Assembly: GCF_018342065.1 (NCBI RefSeq) | Contig: NZ_JAFDOE010000006.1 | Span: forward strand, 124,001 to 188,000 | DNA length: 64,000 nt | Reading direction: 5' to 3' | Source: Citrobacter sp. FP75 | GTDB taxonomy: Bacteria > Pseudomonadota > Gammaproteobacteria > Enterobacterales > Enterobacteriaceae | Shown: positions 24,868 to 35,604 of the stretch, in pieces | How the letters are laid out: the number at the start of each line of letters is the position of its first letter | How positions within the stretch are numbered: position 1 is the first letter of the stretch | Notes under the pieces: model-generated | What the model was told of the DNA's origin: nothing | The model's database searches: none | Seen by the model: only the letters and a program-made list of their open reading frames with translations | Position numbers and translations under genes: made by a program

Positions 24868-25388
24868 TGGGGGAAACGCTGGAACATCAGCAGGATAGCA
24901 CCCGGCTGCAGGCCGAACTCGCGGACGGTCAGCTTAACGGCGAAATGCGGATCGAAGAGCATGGTCGGCTTCTGTCGGTGCTGCGTTATCGGCAGGGAGC
25001 GCTGCATGGTGATATCGAAAGCTGGCATGCCAACGGCCAGCTTGCCATGCAGCAAACTTATCGCGACGGACAGCCAGACGGTGTGGCTCGTTATTTTTCA
25101 GAAGAGGGGACGCTGATACGTGAAGAGCAGTGGCTTCACGGTCAGCTGCATGGCGAATGCCGCAGCTTTTATCCTTCCGGCCAGTTGCAGATGCGTGAGC
25201 AGTGGCAGCAAGGGTTGCGCCACTCGCTCAGCGAACAGTTTTACCCGGACGGCGCGCCAGCCCAGCGGCAATCTTATGCACAGGGAAAACGGAAGGGGGA
25301 AGTGGAACGCTGGCTGCCGGACGGACGTGCGGTGGATGCTAAAGGTAAGCCGCAGTCGCGAATGAGCAAATGGACGGAGAGGCTGTAA
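24867..25388 (+). CDS. MORN-like (YwqK-type) repeat protein coupled to VgrG
   Basis: This 173-residue protein is built of about six repeats of some 22 residues with the pattern G-x-L-x-G-x-x-x-x-(Y/F)-x-x-(N/D)-G-x-L. Examples are GALHGDIESWHANGQLAMQQ and GQLHGECRSFYPSGQLQMRE. This is the MORN-variant fold often annotated as YwqK family antitoxin. The ATG overlaps the vgrG stop, so it is translated with VgrG. Proteins in this position are usually effector chaperones/adaptors or immunity proteins. No partner toxin is recognised immediately downstream, where nrdG is convergent after 18 bp. Confidence 0.8.
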   Translation: MGETLEHQQDSTRLQAELADGQLNGEMRIEEHGRLLSVLRYRQGALHGDIESWHANGQLAMQQTYRDGQPDGVARYFSEEGTLIREEQWLHGQLHGECRSFYPSGQLQMREQWQQGLRHSLSEQFYPDGAPAQRQSYAQGKRKGEVERWLPDGRAVDAKGKPQSRMSKWTERL

Positions 25389-25406
25389 ACACACCTCTCA
25401 TGTTAT

Positions 25407-25871
25407 TTAACGCAAGTGATGCACAACCTGGTTACTGCTGCCGCGCCAGATAAGCATAGGGTCTTTGAGATCCTGCACGTATTTGCCATCGACCAGCACG
25501 TTGATGAGATCGACAACCTGCATTTGCGCGACGTTGAGTTCATCAAGCTTATAGCCGGTCCACACCCAGATATCTTTCCCTGGACACTCAGCGTGAATGC
25601 GCAGCACCAGTTTCAGGATATCCGGCACATTTTGCGGATGCAAGGGATCGCCGCCGGAGAGCGAGATCCCCTGGCGCTTGATTCGTGTGTCGTTCAGATC
25701 GGCAATGATCTTGTCTTCCATCTCTTGGGTAAACGGCTGACCCGAGTTCAACCGCCAGGTGCTTTTGTTGTAGCAGCCGGGGCATTCATGCACGCACCCG
25801 GATACAAACAGCGTGCAGCGGGTGCCGGGGCCGTTAACGATATCTACAGGATAATATTGGTGAAAGTTCAT
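25407..25871 (-). CDS. nrdG: Anaerobic ribonucleotide reductase activating protein NrdG
   Basis: This 154-residue radical SAM protein has the cluster motif CVHECPGC (Cys26, Cys30, Cys33; CX3CX2C) and the glycine-rich SAM segment GISLSGGDPLHPQN. It uses a 4Fe-4S cluster and SAM to generate the glycyl radical on NrdD. The length is that of E. coli NrdG. It follows nrdD in the same operon with a 56 bp spacer that holds a REP element. Its 3' end converges on the T6SS cargo gene, marking the backbone boundary of the T6SS insertion. Confidence 0.97.
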   Translation of the reverse strand: MNFHQYYPVDIVNGPGTRCTLFVSGCVHECPGCYNKSTWRLNSGQPFTQEMEDKIIADLNDTRIKRQGISLSGGDPLHPQNVPDILKLVLRIHAECPGKDIWVWTGYKLDELNVAQMQVVDLINVLVDGKYVQDLKDPMLIWRGSSNQVVHHLR

Positions 25872-25884
25872 AGCTTGTAACCAT

Positions 25885-25910
25885 GCCCGGTAAGCGTAGC
25901 GTCACCGGGC
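25885..25910. repeat. REP element between nrdD and nrdG
   Basis: A 26 bp palindrome has arms GCCCGGT and ACCGGGC around the core AAGCGTAGCGTC, the standard enterobacterial REP pattern. It lies within the nrdDG transcript and probably affects relative mRNA stability of the two genes. Confidence 0.85.
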
Positions 25911-25927
25911 GTTAGCGTGGTAGGTGA

Positions 25928-28066
<2,139 letters not shown>

Positions 28067-28443
28067 GATCACTCCATATTTATAAGAACAGGTTATCCAC
28101 AGAGGTTGGGAAGCGCTCACTGGTTTATTCATCTCTCTATCCAATGACTTCCCGTAATCCAGACCCTATTTATCCACATTTCCACCGTTACCGAGGGAAA
28201 TGATGTTGTAGCAATTGTAGACGATAAATACAACATGTTGGGTCGGCGTGCATTTTAAGTTCTATATGTAGTGATTTGCATCAAGGATGTTTACGATTTT
28301 ATTGATGTAGCGCAAAGTAAAAACTGAAGCGTACAGATGACGGGCAGTACAGCGATTGTAAATTGTAGTTAGAAAATTCTGATTAATTATTCAACAAAAA
28401 CAGTAGGGTAAAACCGGGCAGGTGTTATGCTGCCCGGAACGGG
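28067..28443 (-). promoter_or_regulatory. nrdDG promoter region with two FNR-like sites
   Basis: GTGATTTGCATCAA (28271-28284) matches the FNR consensus TTGAT-N4-ATCAA at 9 of 10 positions. TTGATGTAGCGCAA (28302-28315) matches at 8 of 10. Their centres are 31 bp apart, the same arrangement as I recall for the E. coli nrdD promoter. This predicts anaerobic activation. The rest of the 377 bp holds no gene. The AT-rich stretch 28330-28430 behind the accessory locus shows nothing further. Confidence 0.75.
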
Positions 28444-29028
28444 CTATGACGCTAACGACTGCATCCAGTGGATACCTGCATTGATGAAGGCCGCCGAGGC
28501 GACGAGACCCAAAATGAGCGGTACAAGGTAATTGCTCTTCACGCGATTTTCTGGCGCTTCCTGAGCTGGCGTAGTGCCAGGTGAGAGCAGTGCCAGTACC
28601 TCTTCGGCAGACGTGGCGTTAAGAATGGCGTTTCGTATCTCATCGTCAACCAGCGATGAGGTGAGCTGAGTTAATAGCTGCATATGCGTGGTGCCTGCTT
28701 CCGCGTGCGGGATTGCCAGCAGGAACACTAACCGTACTGGTTCAGGCCCTTCAAGACCAGGCCACAGTATCGGCTCGGGAAAGAGGGCGACACAGAACGA
28801 CGCCTGCACGACGGAATCACATTTCCCGTGAGGGACGGCCAGCTCTTCTCCCAGTGCGGTCGGTCCTTCCTTTTCACGACGCAGAACGCTGTCGATAAAA
28901 GCCTCTTTGCTTGTAATCAGCCCGCATTCGAACAATGCCGAAGACATATGCCGGATGATCGCATCGGGAGAAGATTGCGGCGGATCGATAAAAATTAACG
29001 CCTGACGAGTCAGTGTGGACAATTCCAT
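28444..29028 (-). CDS. PTS EIIA component (fructose/mannitol type) with C-terminal membrane anchor
   Basis: This 194-residue protein has residues 1-150 forming a PTS_EIIA type 2 domain with the phosphorylated His67 in GEELAVPHGK and the supporting LVFLLAIPHAEAGTTHMQLL segment. After a Pro-rich linker (150-160) a hydrophobic helix (NYLVPLILGLVASAAFINAG) ends the protein, so it is probably tethered to the inner membrane. That is unusual for a free EIIA. It is the last gene of the leftward operon, 5 bp after the GH13 gene, and should donate phosphate to the EIIBC encoded at the operon start, which lacks its own EIIA. Confidence 0.87.
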   Translation of the reverse strand: MELSTLTRQALIFIDPPQSSPDAIIRHMSSALFECGLITSKEAFIDSVLRREKEGPTALGEELAVPHGKCDSVVQASFCVALFPEPILWPGLEGPEPVRLVFLLAIPHAEAGTTHMQLLTQLTSSLVDDEIRNAILNATSAEEVLALLSPGTTPAQEAPENRVKSNYLVPLILGLVASAAFINAGIHWMQSLAS

Positions 29029-29033
29029 GTTGT

Positions 29034-30743
29034 TTATGCCTCCGGTTGTGCGTTGACGTGGATCCAGATCGTTTGCCAGCCTGCCAGTTCGCAGACACCG
29101 TTAAAACACGTCTCTGTCAGAAGGTCCGTACCGGTAACGGGCAATGAAAGTGTTTGTGATTCGCCAGTGACATTCACAATACAGTAGACGGTTTCTTCCC
29201 CGGCCTGATGATGACGTTTGACGCCAAACAGCGTATCCGGCAGTTCAAGGACTTGCTGAGCGGCTGACGGTGAGAAAGCGGGATGCTGTTTGCGAACTCG
29301 CAGCAGACCCGACAGTGCGGCGTAGATCCTGGCTTGTCTGGATTCAGGCGTGACTAATGCCTGATGCGTGGCGGCGAAATCCAGCTTTTCACGGTTAATA
29401 CGGCGATTGATCCCTGATGCGTTCAACCCTGCGATATCATTTTCGCTACCGAGAAGGCTGTGGTAGTAAATGGCAGGTACGCCCTGCAACATAAAGAGAA
29501 TGGCGTGAGCGGCGGAAAATCTGGCGACCTGCGCGTCGGGAGCTTCTCCCGGTTCGCTCAACGCACTCAGAAAGTTAATGTTCATCTCATACGGTGACTG
29601 GCTGCCGTCCGGATTTGTGCGCCAGGAAATTCGTCCTTGCTTACGTTCTACTTCACTGACCAGGAACGCTTTTTCTTCCGTCGAGAGGATGTTTTCGACA
29701 GGCCGCAGGCCAATGCCGTCATGGCTGGCGAGGAAATTGAAAAAGGTGGTGTTGTCCGGAAACGTCTCTTGCTCCAGGCTTTGCGCCCACTGGCGTAGCC
29801 AGCGCGCATTACCGCGCAGGAAAGCATGCAGCGTCAGCGGCGGTAACGGGAACTGATACACCATATGGGCCTCATCCCCGGTGCCCAGATAGCTGATGTT
29901 TTCCTGATGCGGCACATTGGTTTCGGTAATCAGCAGGCAGTCAGGCCAGGTTTCTTCCAGGATCGCCCGCCAGAGTTTGATGACCTGATGGGTCTGCGGT
30001 AGATGAATGCAGCGGCTGTTTTTCTCTTTCCACAAGAAACCGACGGCATCGAGTCGAATTGCCTGGGCACCGCGTGAAGCATACTCCAAAAGAATATCAA
30101 TACTTTCCAGTAAAACGTCGGGTTCACGGAAGTTAAGATCGATCTGATCGGCGCTGAATGTGGTCCAGATGTGCGCCGTTTCCCCTGTTTTAAGCGTGAA
30201 TGGCGTTAATAAAGGAGATGTACGCGGACGTGTGATCTGGCTGTAATTTTCATCCGGCTTGGCGTTAATAAAGTAGTTTTGATAGCGCGGTTCGCCGCGC
30301 AGATAGCCCTGGAAGCAACGGCTTTGCTGTGAAATATGGTTTATCACAAAATCGAACATTAAATTGAAATCGCCCGCCAGCGCGGCAATATCTGACCACT
30401 GCCCAAGATTGGGATCAATCTGCCGATAATCCACCACGCTGAAACCATCATCGGAAGTCCAGGGGAACATCGGCAGCAGGTGGATGTCACTGATCGTCCC
30501 CTTCAGCCACAGTTTTGCAAACTGGTGGAGAATCGACAGGGGATTTGCCCCTTGCGCGCAGATGCTATCGCCATAGGCGATCATCCAGATACGGCTTTGA
30601 TCTAACGGAAGCGTCGTTTGCGTTTTGGGCTTCCAGCGTTGGATAAGCTGTTCAATCTTCGCAGCGATTGCCTGATGATCCGCTTGCGGATAGAGCTGCG
30701 TCAGCGTGTCGCGGATAAATGCTTTATGTGGGGAGATATTCAT
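29034..30743 (-). CDS. GH13 subfamily 18 glycoside phosphorylase (sucrose/glucosylglycerate phosphorylase-like)
   Basis: This 569-residue alpha-amylase-family protein has the nucleophile Asp232 (AIRLDAVGFLWKE), the acid/base Glu274 (LLITETNVPH) and the transition-state Asp342 (FLASHDGIGL). The segments HLLPMFPWTSDDGFSVVDY and EAHMVYQFPLPPL are hallmarks of GH13_18. E. coli YcjM (glucosylglycerate phosphorylase) is the nearest protein I know. Subfamily members phosphorolyse alpha-glucosides and release glucose-1-phosphate. Next to a PTS, a substrate carrying a 6-phosphate (as for sucrose-6'-phosphate phosphorylase) is also possible. It overlaps the GH38 gene by 4 bp, so the two enzymes are made together. 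Confidence 0.87.
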   Translation of the reverse strand: MNISPHKAFIRDTLTQLYPQADHQAIAAKIEQLIQRWKPKTQTTLPLDQSRIWMIAYGDSICAQGANPLSILHQFAKLWLKGTISDIHLLPMFPWTSDDGFSVVDYRQIDPNLGQWSDIAALAGDFNLMFDFVINHISQQSRCFQGYLRGEPRYQNYFINAKPDENYSQITRPRTSPLLTPFTLKTGETAHIWTTFSADQIDLNFREPDVLLESIDILLEYASRGAQAIRLDAVGFLWKEKNSRCIHLPQTHQVIKLWRAILEETWPDCLLITETNVPHQENISYLGTGDEAHMVYQFPLPPLTLHAFLRGNARWLRQWAQSLEQETFPDNTTFFNFLASHDGIGLRPVENILSTEEKAFLVSEVERKQGRISWRTNPDGSQSPYEMNINFLSALSEPGEAPDAQVARFSAAHAILFMLQGVPAIYYHSLLGSENDIAGLNASGINRRINREKLDFAATHQALVTPESRQARIYAALSGLLRVRKQHPAFSPSAAQQVLELPDTLFGVKRHHQAGEETVYCIVNVTGESQTLSLPVTGTDLLTETCFNGVCELAGWQTIWIHVNAQPEA

Positions 30744-33349
30744 ACTTTTACGTGACGCTCCAACTGAGAGAAAAGGAAATCACATGTGGCGAAAGGCGCA
30801 ATTTCACGGCAATGTTCAACGGGTTCTTCCAGATAGTTAATCTGCGGCATCGCTTGCAGGAATGGCGGGAGTTCAACAGGATGCTCACCGGCATTGAAAA
30901 TACGTAATATTGTTCCGTTTATCGTCTGGGCGTGTGAGAGCGCCGAGAGCATGAGCGGCTCAGGCAACGTCAGCAGACTGAAAGTTTCTGGCAGTGAACG
31001 CGGCGTGAAATTGAGAGTGAAGCGCTCCAGACGGTTGTCCAGCGTGTTCAATTTCTGGTTCTGCCAGCTGAAAGGCTGGCGTAACGCCCGGGTCTCAAGA
31101 CGTCTTAATGTCAGATGATCGGCGCGCCCGGTAAGGCTTAGCGTCAGGCTAAAATGCAGGGGTTTTTGGAGCTGGGCCTCAGGCGTGTAAACGACGGTAT
31201 TATTGATGCCGGAAGCGCGTCCGGGGCGCCAGGCCAGATCGTTGCGTCCCAGAACGCCTGTCGATTTGAAGAGCGTCAGCGCCACTTGCGATGTTGCGTT
31301 TTGCAGGATCTGATACTCCTTCATGCCCAGACTGTTAATGACCAGCGCGTTGTCGTTTTCCGCAATGGCGATAATTCCCTCGCTGGTTTCAATATCGACG
31401 GGCTTCTCGCGATAGTGTTGCTGCCAGTTCGCAGGGGCGTCGGCAATGGGGCGGTGAATAATGCCGAAAGGCTGCGAGGCTATCGATTCCTGGGTATGAA
31501 TATCGCTGTTGATCAGCAGGCGCAGGCGGTGGTCGCAAACGTTGTTTTCCAGACTGACATCAATAAAAAGATGGGTTTCGCCCTGGCGGAGTTCGCAAAC
31601 AACCTGTACCGGACACGCTTGCGTCGCGCGTTGGCTTAATGAATAAGGCAGGCTGAGCGTGATGCCCAACGTTAAGCGCTCGACGTGCTGGCTCTTTTCA
31701 CAGGCGAGAAGTGTGAAGTTGTTGAACTGCCGAGGGATATCACCTTCCAGCGGTGAAAAATCATAACTGTCACCTGCATCCGCACAATCTTCGAAAGTCA
31801 GCAGATCAGAGAGCGTTCTGCCGGTACGTTTATCCCGCAGCGTCAGCGTTCCGCCATCAAAGGTGAGCTGATAATGGTCATTTTCAATGTGGCTTTCAGC
31901 ATAGAGATGCAGGGTTGATACGGCACTTGCGCCCTCGCGAACGCCAATATTGATATAACCCAGCGCGGGTAGTTCCAGTATGTCGATAGCGACCTGCGAG
32001 CGGTAATAAGGCGGAAGCTCAACCTCTTTTTCTCCCTGTGGCGTAACCTGAATCACGCGTCCACCGGAAAGCTCTGTTTGTTCAATAATGCTAAATGGGA
32101 GAGTCTGCCCCCCAGCGCAGAGTTCAAGGGATGGCGTGCTGGTGTATAGCGTGGCGTTGACCACCCCGGACCAGGGCGTCGCGCCAGGGTTCACCACAAA
32201 GAGGTCGTTCTCCTGGCTGCTGGCAATGGCCAGCTCTTTAATAACCAGATTCCACAGGCTATGGCTGAGCTGCTCCGTCTGTTCCAGCCGATGCAGAATA
32301 TCCTGGTTGGTGGCATCACTGTTGCATCCGCCGATAGAGTCATGGGCATGATTGCGTAACAGGTTTTTCCAGATTTGATCAACCCACTGGAGGTTGACGT
32401 CAATATCATGATGGCGGGCCAGCGCGATAGTCGGTTCCAGCTTGCCCAACAAAAATTGTTCGATATCGTAATTTTTCTTTTTAATGTCGTAACGAACAGA
32501 GCCGATGGTTTTGTGGATACGGGTGTAGCGCGGGGATTTCAGTTCTCCTTGCCAGCAGGTAAATTCCTCGGCTTGCTGACGCAGCGTATCGACATACGCT
32601 TCCAGCGATGAGATCTGGAACCGATCGCCTGCAGGGGAGCGCTTGCTGACCGTCTGCAAAATCTCGGGTAATAGAGGATCAATATTGACTTGATCGCCGC
32701 CGCAGGGCAGGAGTAAGTCATGCAGACCGGAGCGGTGCTTGATGAGATTCACCATCGGAAAGATTTTTTCCTGCAGGTGAGCATCGTCCGGCTGAATATT
32801 TTTGGCCGCCCCGTAGCCAAACGGCATGGCGCAGGCGATGACTTGCAAACCTGACGGTGCGCGCCAGATAAACTGGCTCTGTGCAACCTGCGTGTCATGA
32901 TCAATGCCGCGCCAGAACACGATGTTGTCCAGGTTGCATCCGCGAAGCAGCGTCGGGAGCTGGCTGTTATGACCAAAGGTATCGGGCAGATATCCCACCA
33001 TCATGGCGTGGCCCAGTTTACGCGCGGAAAGTATGCCGTACTTCAGGTTGCGGATAATCGATTCGCCGTGAACGTTGAACGTATCCGTCTGGGTGTACCA
33101 CGGACCGATGTAAAGTCGCTTGTTTTTGACCAACTGCTTCAGGCGGTCAGCATAGTGCGGATTGACGGTCAGAAAATCCTCAACCACGGCGGTTTGTCCG
33201 TCGAAATGGTAACAGGTGTAATCGGCGTTACGTTCTAATGTGTCGATAACATCGGCAAAGTTGCGCGACGCCAGGATATTGCTGTCCTGTAGCGTGAAAT
33301 ACCACTCTTGATCCCAGTGCGTGTGGGCGATGACATGGATATGGCTCAT
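30740..33349 (-). CDS. GH38 alpha-mannosidase, MngB-like (mannosylglycerate hydrolase family)
   Basis: This 869-residue GH38 enzyme has the zinc motif HTHWDQEW at the N-terminus (His11, Asp13) and the nucleophile Asp123 in GYLPDTFGHNSQLP. Further family segments are IGPWYTQTDTF, HAHDSIGGCNSD (with a later zinc His) and SYDFSPLEGD. Domain order is the catalytic barrel, a three-helix bundle and C-terminal beta-sandwiches. MngB of E. coli hydrolyses 2-O-(6-phospho-alpha-mannosyl)-D-glycerate delivered by the MngA PTS. Here a MngA-like EIIBC precedes it by 1 bp, so a phosphorylated alpha-mannoside is the likely substrate. The precise glycoside is unknown. Confidence 0.9.
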   Translation of the reverse strand: MSHIHVIAHTHWDQEWYFTLQDSNILASRNFADVIDTLERNADYTCYHFDGQTAVVEDFLTVNPHYADRLKQLVKNKRLYIGPWYTQTDTFNVHGESIIRNLKYGILSARKLGHAMMVGYLPDTFGHNSQLPTLLRGCNLDNIVFWRGIDHDTQVAQSQFIWRAPSGLQVIACAMPFGYGAAKNIQPDDAHLQEKIFPMVNLIKHRSGLHDLLLPCGGDQVNIDPLLPEILQTVSKRSPAGDRFQISSLEAYVDTLRQQAEEFTCWQGELKSPRYTRIHKTIGSVRYDIKKKNYDIEQFLLGKLEPTIALARHHDIDVNLQWVDQIWKNLLRNHAHDSIGGCNSDATNQDILHRLEQTEQLSHSLWNLVIKELAIASSQENDLFVVNPGATPWSGVVNATLYTSTPSLELCAGGQTLPFSIIEQTELSGGRVIQVTPQGEKEVELPPYYRSQVAIDILELPALGYINIGVREGASAVSTLHLYAESHIENDHYQLTFDGGTLTLRDKRTGRTLSDLLTFEDCADAGDSYDFSPLEGDIPRQFNNFTLLACEKSQHVERLTLGITLSLPYSLSQRATQACPVQVVCELRQGETHLFIDVSLENNVCDHRLRLLINSDIHTQESIASQPFGIIHRPIADAPANWQQHYREKPVDIETSEGIIAIAENDNALVINSLGMKEYQILQNATSQVALTLFKSTGVLGRNDLAWRPGRASGINNTVVYTPEAQLQKPLHFSLTLSLTGRADHLTLRRLETRALRQPFSWQNQKLNTLDNRLERFTLNFTPRSLPETFSLLTLPEPLMLSALSHAQTINGTILRIFNAGEHPVELPPFLQAMPQINYLEEPVEHCREIAPFATCDFLFSQLERHVKV

Positions 33350-33350
33350 T

Positions 33351-34760
33351 TTACTTTCCTGAAGTTGTTGCCAGTTTCGGGCTGAAGAAAAGTACGCCCA
33401 ACGCGCACACCAGAGAGCCTGCGAAAACGCTTACCAGATAGCCGGTGACGTTGGTGGCGAGCGGCCATCCCCAAACGGCAGGCAGCGGTAAGGATTGTTT
33501 GACGCCTAACGTTGTGGCGATGAATGCGCCAGACATTGCGCCGACCATAAAAACGGGGATCAGGCGAGGATTTTTCAGAATAAAGGGGATCGCCCCTTCA
33601 GAAATACCAATGAATCCCAACAGCAAAGAGGTGCTGCCGATGGTTTTTTCTTCACTATTGAACACATCAGGAAGACCGAAGCGGTTATTGAGCAATGCGG
33701 CAATGCCAACGCCGATTGAAGGGATGACGATAGCCAGCTCTCTGGCGGTTAAATCGAAGGTATCGCTCACGCCGTTAAGCCCCAGCGCTACCGACCCAGC
33801 CGCTTTATTAATCGGTCCGCCGAGGTCGAAGGCGGTGCCTGCCGCGATCATCAGAGAATAAAAGCTGCGTCCGGAGTCACCGGCGGAGGTAAAAAAGGTC
33901 ACCATCATCTGATTCAGCGCGCCAAAAATGGGGTTAATCAGGTACTGCATGACAATAACCAGCGTAATACCGGTACACAGCGGCACGATAAGCATGGTTT
34001 TTATGGTGGTGATTTGCTGGCGTACTTTTATCGTATCGTTAAGCCATTGCACCAGGTGACCGACAAAAAAGCCGATGGCAATTGCGCCAAAAAATCCCGA
34101 GGGCATAAAACCTTCGAGATTAAAAAAGCGCTTGTAGACTTCGTCAGACATAATTCCGCCGATAAGGCCGGGTATGAGTGCGGGTTTCCCGGCAATCGAA
34201 AAGGCGAGATACATGGCGAATACCGGATACATAAACTTGATGACCATAAAGCCCAGTTTATCCAGCACTTCAAATGGCGTTCCGGCGATGGGAATAAATT
34301 GTCCGGTTATTTTCGCCACCGCCATGAGCAATCCACCGAGAACCACAACAGGCAGCATATAGCTGATTGCCGCCATAATGTGGCCGATAAATATTTGCCA
34401 GGCAGAACGACGCTCTTCGGGTTCGTCATTGACGAGGGTGGTACCCTTGTTTAAGGCCAGCGCCTGGCGAATATAGCGCTCGGTATTCTTTATCAGTTCT
34501 TGCGTGCGTATTTTAAGATGTAGCGTGTTCTCGAATCGTTCAGCATCCTGGATGGGAACGTCCGTTGCCAGTATGACAGCGTCAGCGCTGGCGATATCTT
34601 GTGTAGTTAGTTTATTTTTGACTCCATCACTGCCTTGTGTTTCTACCTTAACGCTAAAGCCATTTTCTTTCGCCCATGTGACAATTTTGTTGGCCGCCAT
34701 AAATGTATGGGCGATACCTGTAGGGCACGCCGTTACTGCAACGATCTTTTGTTTTGTCAT
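33351..34760 (-). CDS. PTS EIIBC component, fructose family, MngA-like
   Basis: This 469-residue protein has a fructose-type EIIB domain (1-100) with phosphorylated Cys12 in VTACPTGIAHTFMAA, and a linker followed by an EIIC domain with about eight to ten helices (about 130-465, with AIGFFVGHLVQW and DLGGPINKAAG). No EIIA domain is attached; the separate membrane-anchored EIIA at 28444-29028 probably serves it. It imports and phosphorylates the glycoside later cut by the GH38 and GH13 enzymes. It is the first gene of the leftward operon and diverges from the RpiR regulator. Confidence 0.92.
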   Translation of the reverse strand: MTKQKIVAVTACPTGIAHTFMAANKIVTWAKENGFSVKVETQGSDGVKNKLTTQDIASADAVILATDVPIQDAERFENTLHLKIRTQELIKNTERYIRQALALNKGTTLVNDEPEERRSAWQIFIGHIMAAISYMLPVVVLGGLLMAVAKITGQFIPIAGTPFEVLDKLGFMVIKFMYPVFAMYLAFSIAGKPALIPGLIGGIMSDEVYKRFFNLEGFMPSGFFGAIAIGFFVGHLVQWLNDTIKVRQQITTIKTMLIVPLCTGITLVIVMQYLINPIFGALNQMMVTFFTSAGDSGRSFYSLMIAAGTAFDLGGPINKAAGSVALGLNGVSDTFDLTARELAIVIPSIGVGIAALLNNRFGLPDVFNSEEKTIGSTSLLLGFIGISEGAIPFILKNPRLIPVFMVGAMSGAFIATTLGVKQSLPLPAVWGWPLATNVTGYLVSVFAGSLVCALGVLFFSPKLATTSGK

Positions 34761-34940
34761 TGTAAAATCTCTGGAAATAGAACTGCTGGAATTATAAAGA
34801 GAAATAAAAAAACCAATAAACGTTTGGTGATACTAATTGCGTATGGGCATACCTGTATCATGATAGTGTGATTCGCATTGCAGTGTCTGGTATAAGATAC
34901 GAGTATAATTATTCTATCTTTAGTTAAAGAGTGCTGTTTT
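34761..34940. promoter_or_regulatory. Divergent promoter region of the PTS/glycosidase operon and its RpiR regulator
   Basis: This is 180 bp of AT-rich DNA. A perfect 10 bp palindrome TATCATGATA lies at 34856-34865, and a -10 hexamer TATAAT at 34904-34909 is 31 bp before the regulator ATG. Related short words (GGTGATACTA, CTGGTATAAGATACGAG) recur around the palindrome. The palindrome is a plausible operator for the RpiR protein. This is inference from symmetry and position. Confidence 0.5.
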
Positions 34941-35600
34941 ATGAATTCTTTTCAAGGTAGTGAAAGATTAATATTCGAATATATACAATGCCATGCGCAT
35001 GATATTTCTGGTATTTCCGCTAAAGTGATTGCGAACGAGACGTTCACTACAACGACATCCGTTAATCGCGTGTGTAAAAAAATGGGGTATCAAAGCTATA
35101 CCGAATTGCGCTATCAATTTTCACGAGACAGACGCGTCGCCGAACCGGTAATATATAGCGTTGGCAACGAAAAAGAAGAACTAATTATACAATTATGTAA
35201 CCTGCTGAGTAATTCAAGTCATATATTCTTATATTCACGTGGTGCATCGCTGACCAGTTTGAATTACCTTTCTCGTTTTCTTTCACTGGCGAGTTTGCCC
35301 CATTTAATTCTCAATGATATTCACCAGCTTACCCGGGTCTCGCGAGGAACGCTGGTGCTGATCAGTAAATCGGGAGAAACCGCTTCTTTAGTTGAAATGG
35401 CAAGAAATGCGCTGCGTAAAGGGCTAAAAATAATTGCGATTACCAGGAGAGAATCTTCGTTAGCGGCGCTGGCTACGCTGTGTTGGCCCCTGGACATTGA
35501 TATCGATGCGATTTCCTTGTATCAACGAGAAGGCCAACTGGAGCTGCTGACCGTTGTTGACCGCATCGGTTGCTATTTGTTGCAACACGATGCGGCGTAA
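34941..35600 (+). CDS. RpiR/MurR family transcriptional regulator (short form)
   Basis: This 219-residue protein has an N-terminal HTH_6 domain (about 1-70: ISAKVIANETFTTTTSVNRVCKKMGY) and a SIS sugar-phosphate-binding domain (about 80-205: IFLYSRGASLTS, LVLISKSGETASLVE). Most RpiR proteins have about 280 residues, so the linker is shortened here. It is divergent from the PTS operon, so it probably senses the phosphorylated sugar and controls that operon. The 3' end is only 4 bp from the convergent porin gene, with no terminator between. Confidence 0.87.
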   Translation: MNSFQGSERLIFEYIQCHAHDISGISAKVIANETFTTTTSVNRVCKKMGYQSYTELRYQFSRDRRVAEPVIYSVGNEKEELIIQLCNLLSNSSHIFLYSRGASLTSLNYLSRFLSLASLPHLILNDIHQLTRVSRGTLVLISKSGETASLVEMARNALRKGLKIIAITRRESSLAALATLCWPLDIDIDAISLYQREGQLELLTVVDRIGCYLLQHDAA

Positions 35601-35604
35601 AACA

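Noticed and set aside
28067-28144. N-terminal extension of nrdD
   Set aside because: The frame is open but the family start is MTPHVMKRDGC at 28066 with GGAGTG upstream, and the extension covers promoter DNA.
34014-34454. 146-codon frame opposite the PTS EIIBC gene
   Set aside because: It is antisense to conserved EIIC helices and has no ribosome site or known domain.
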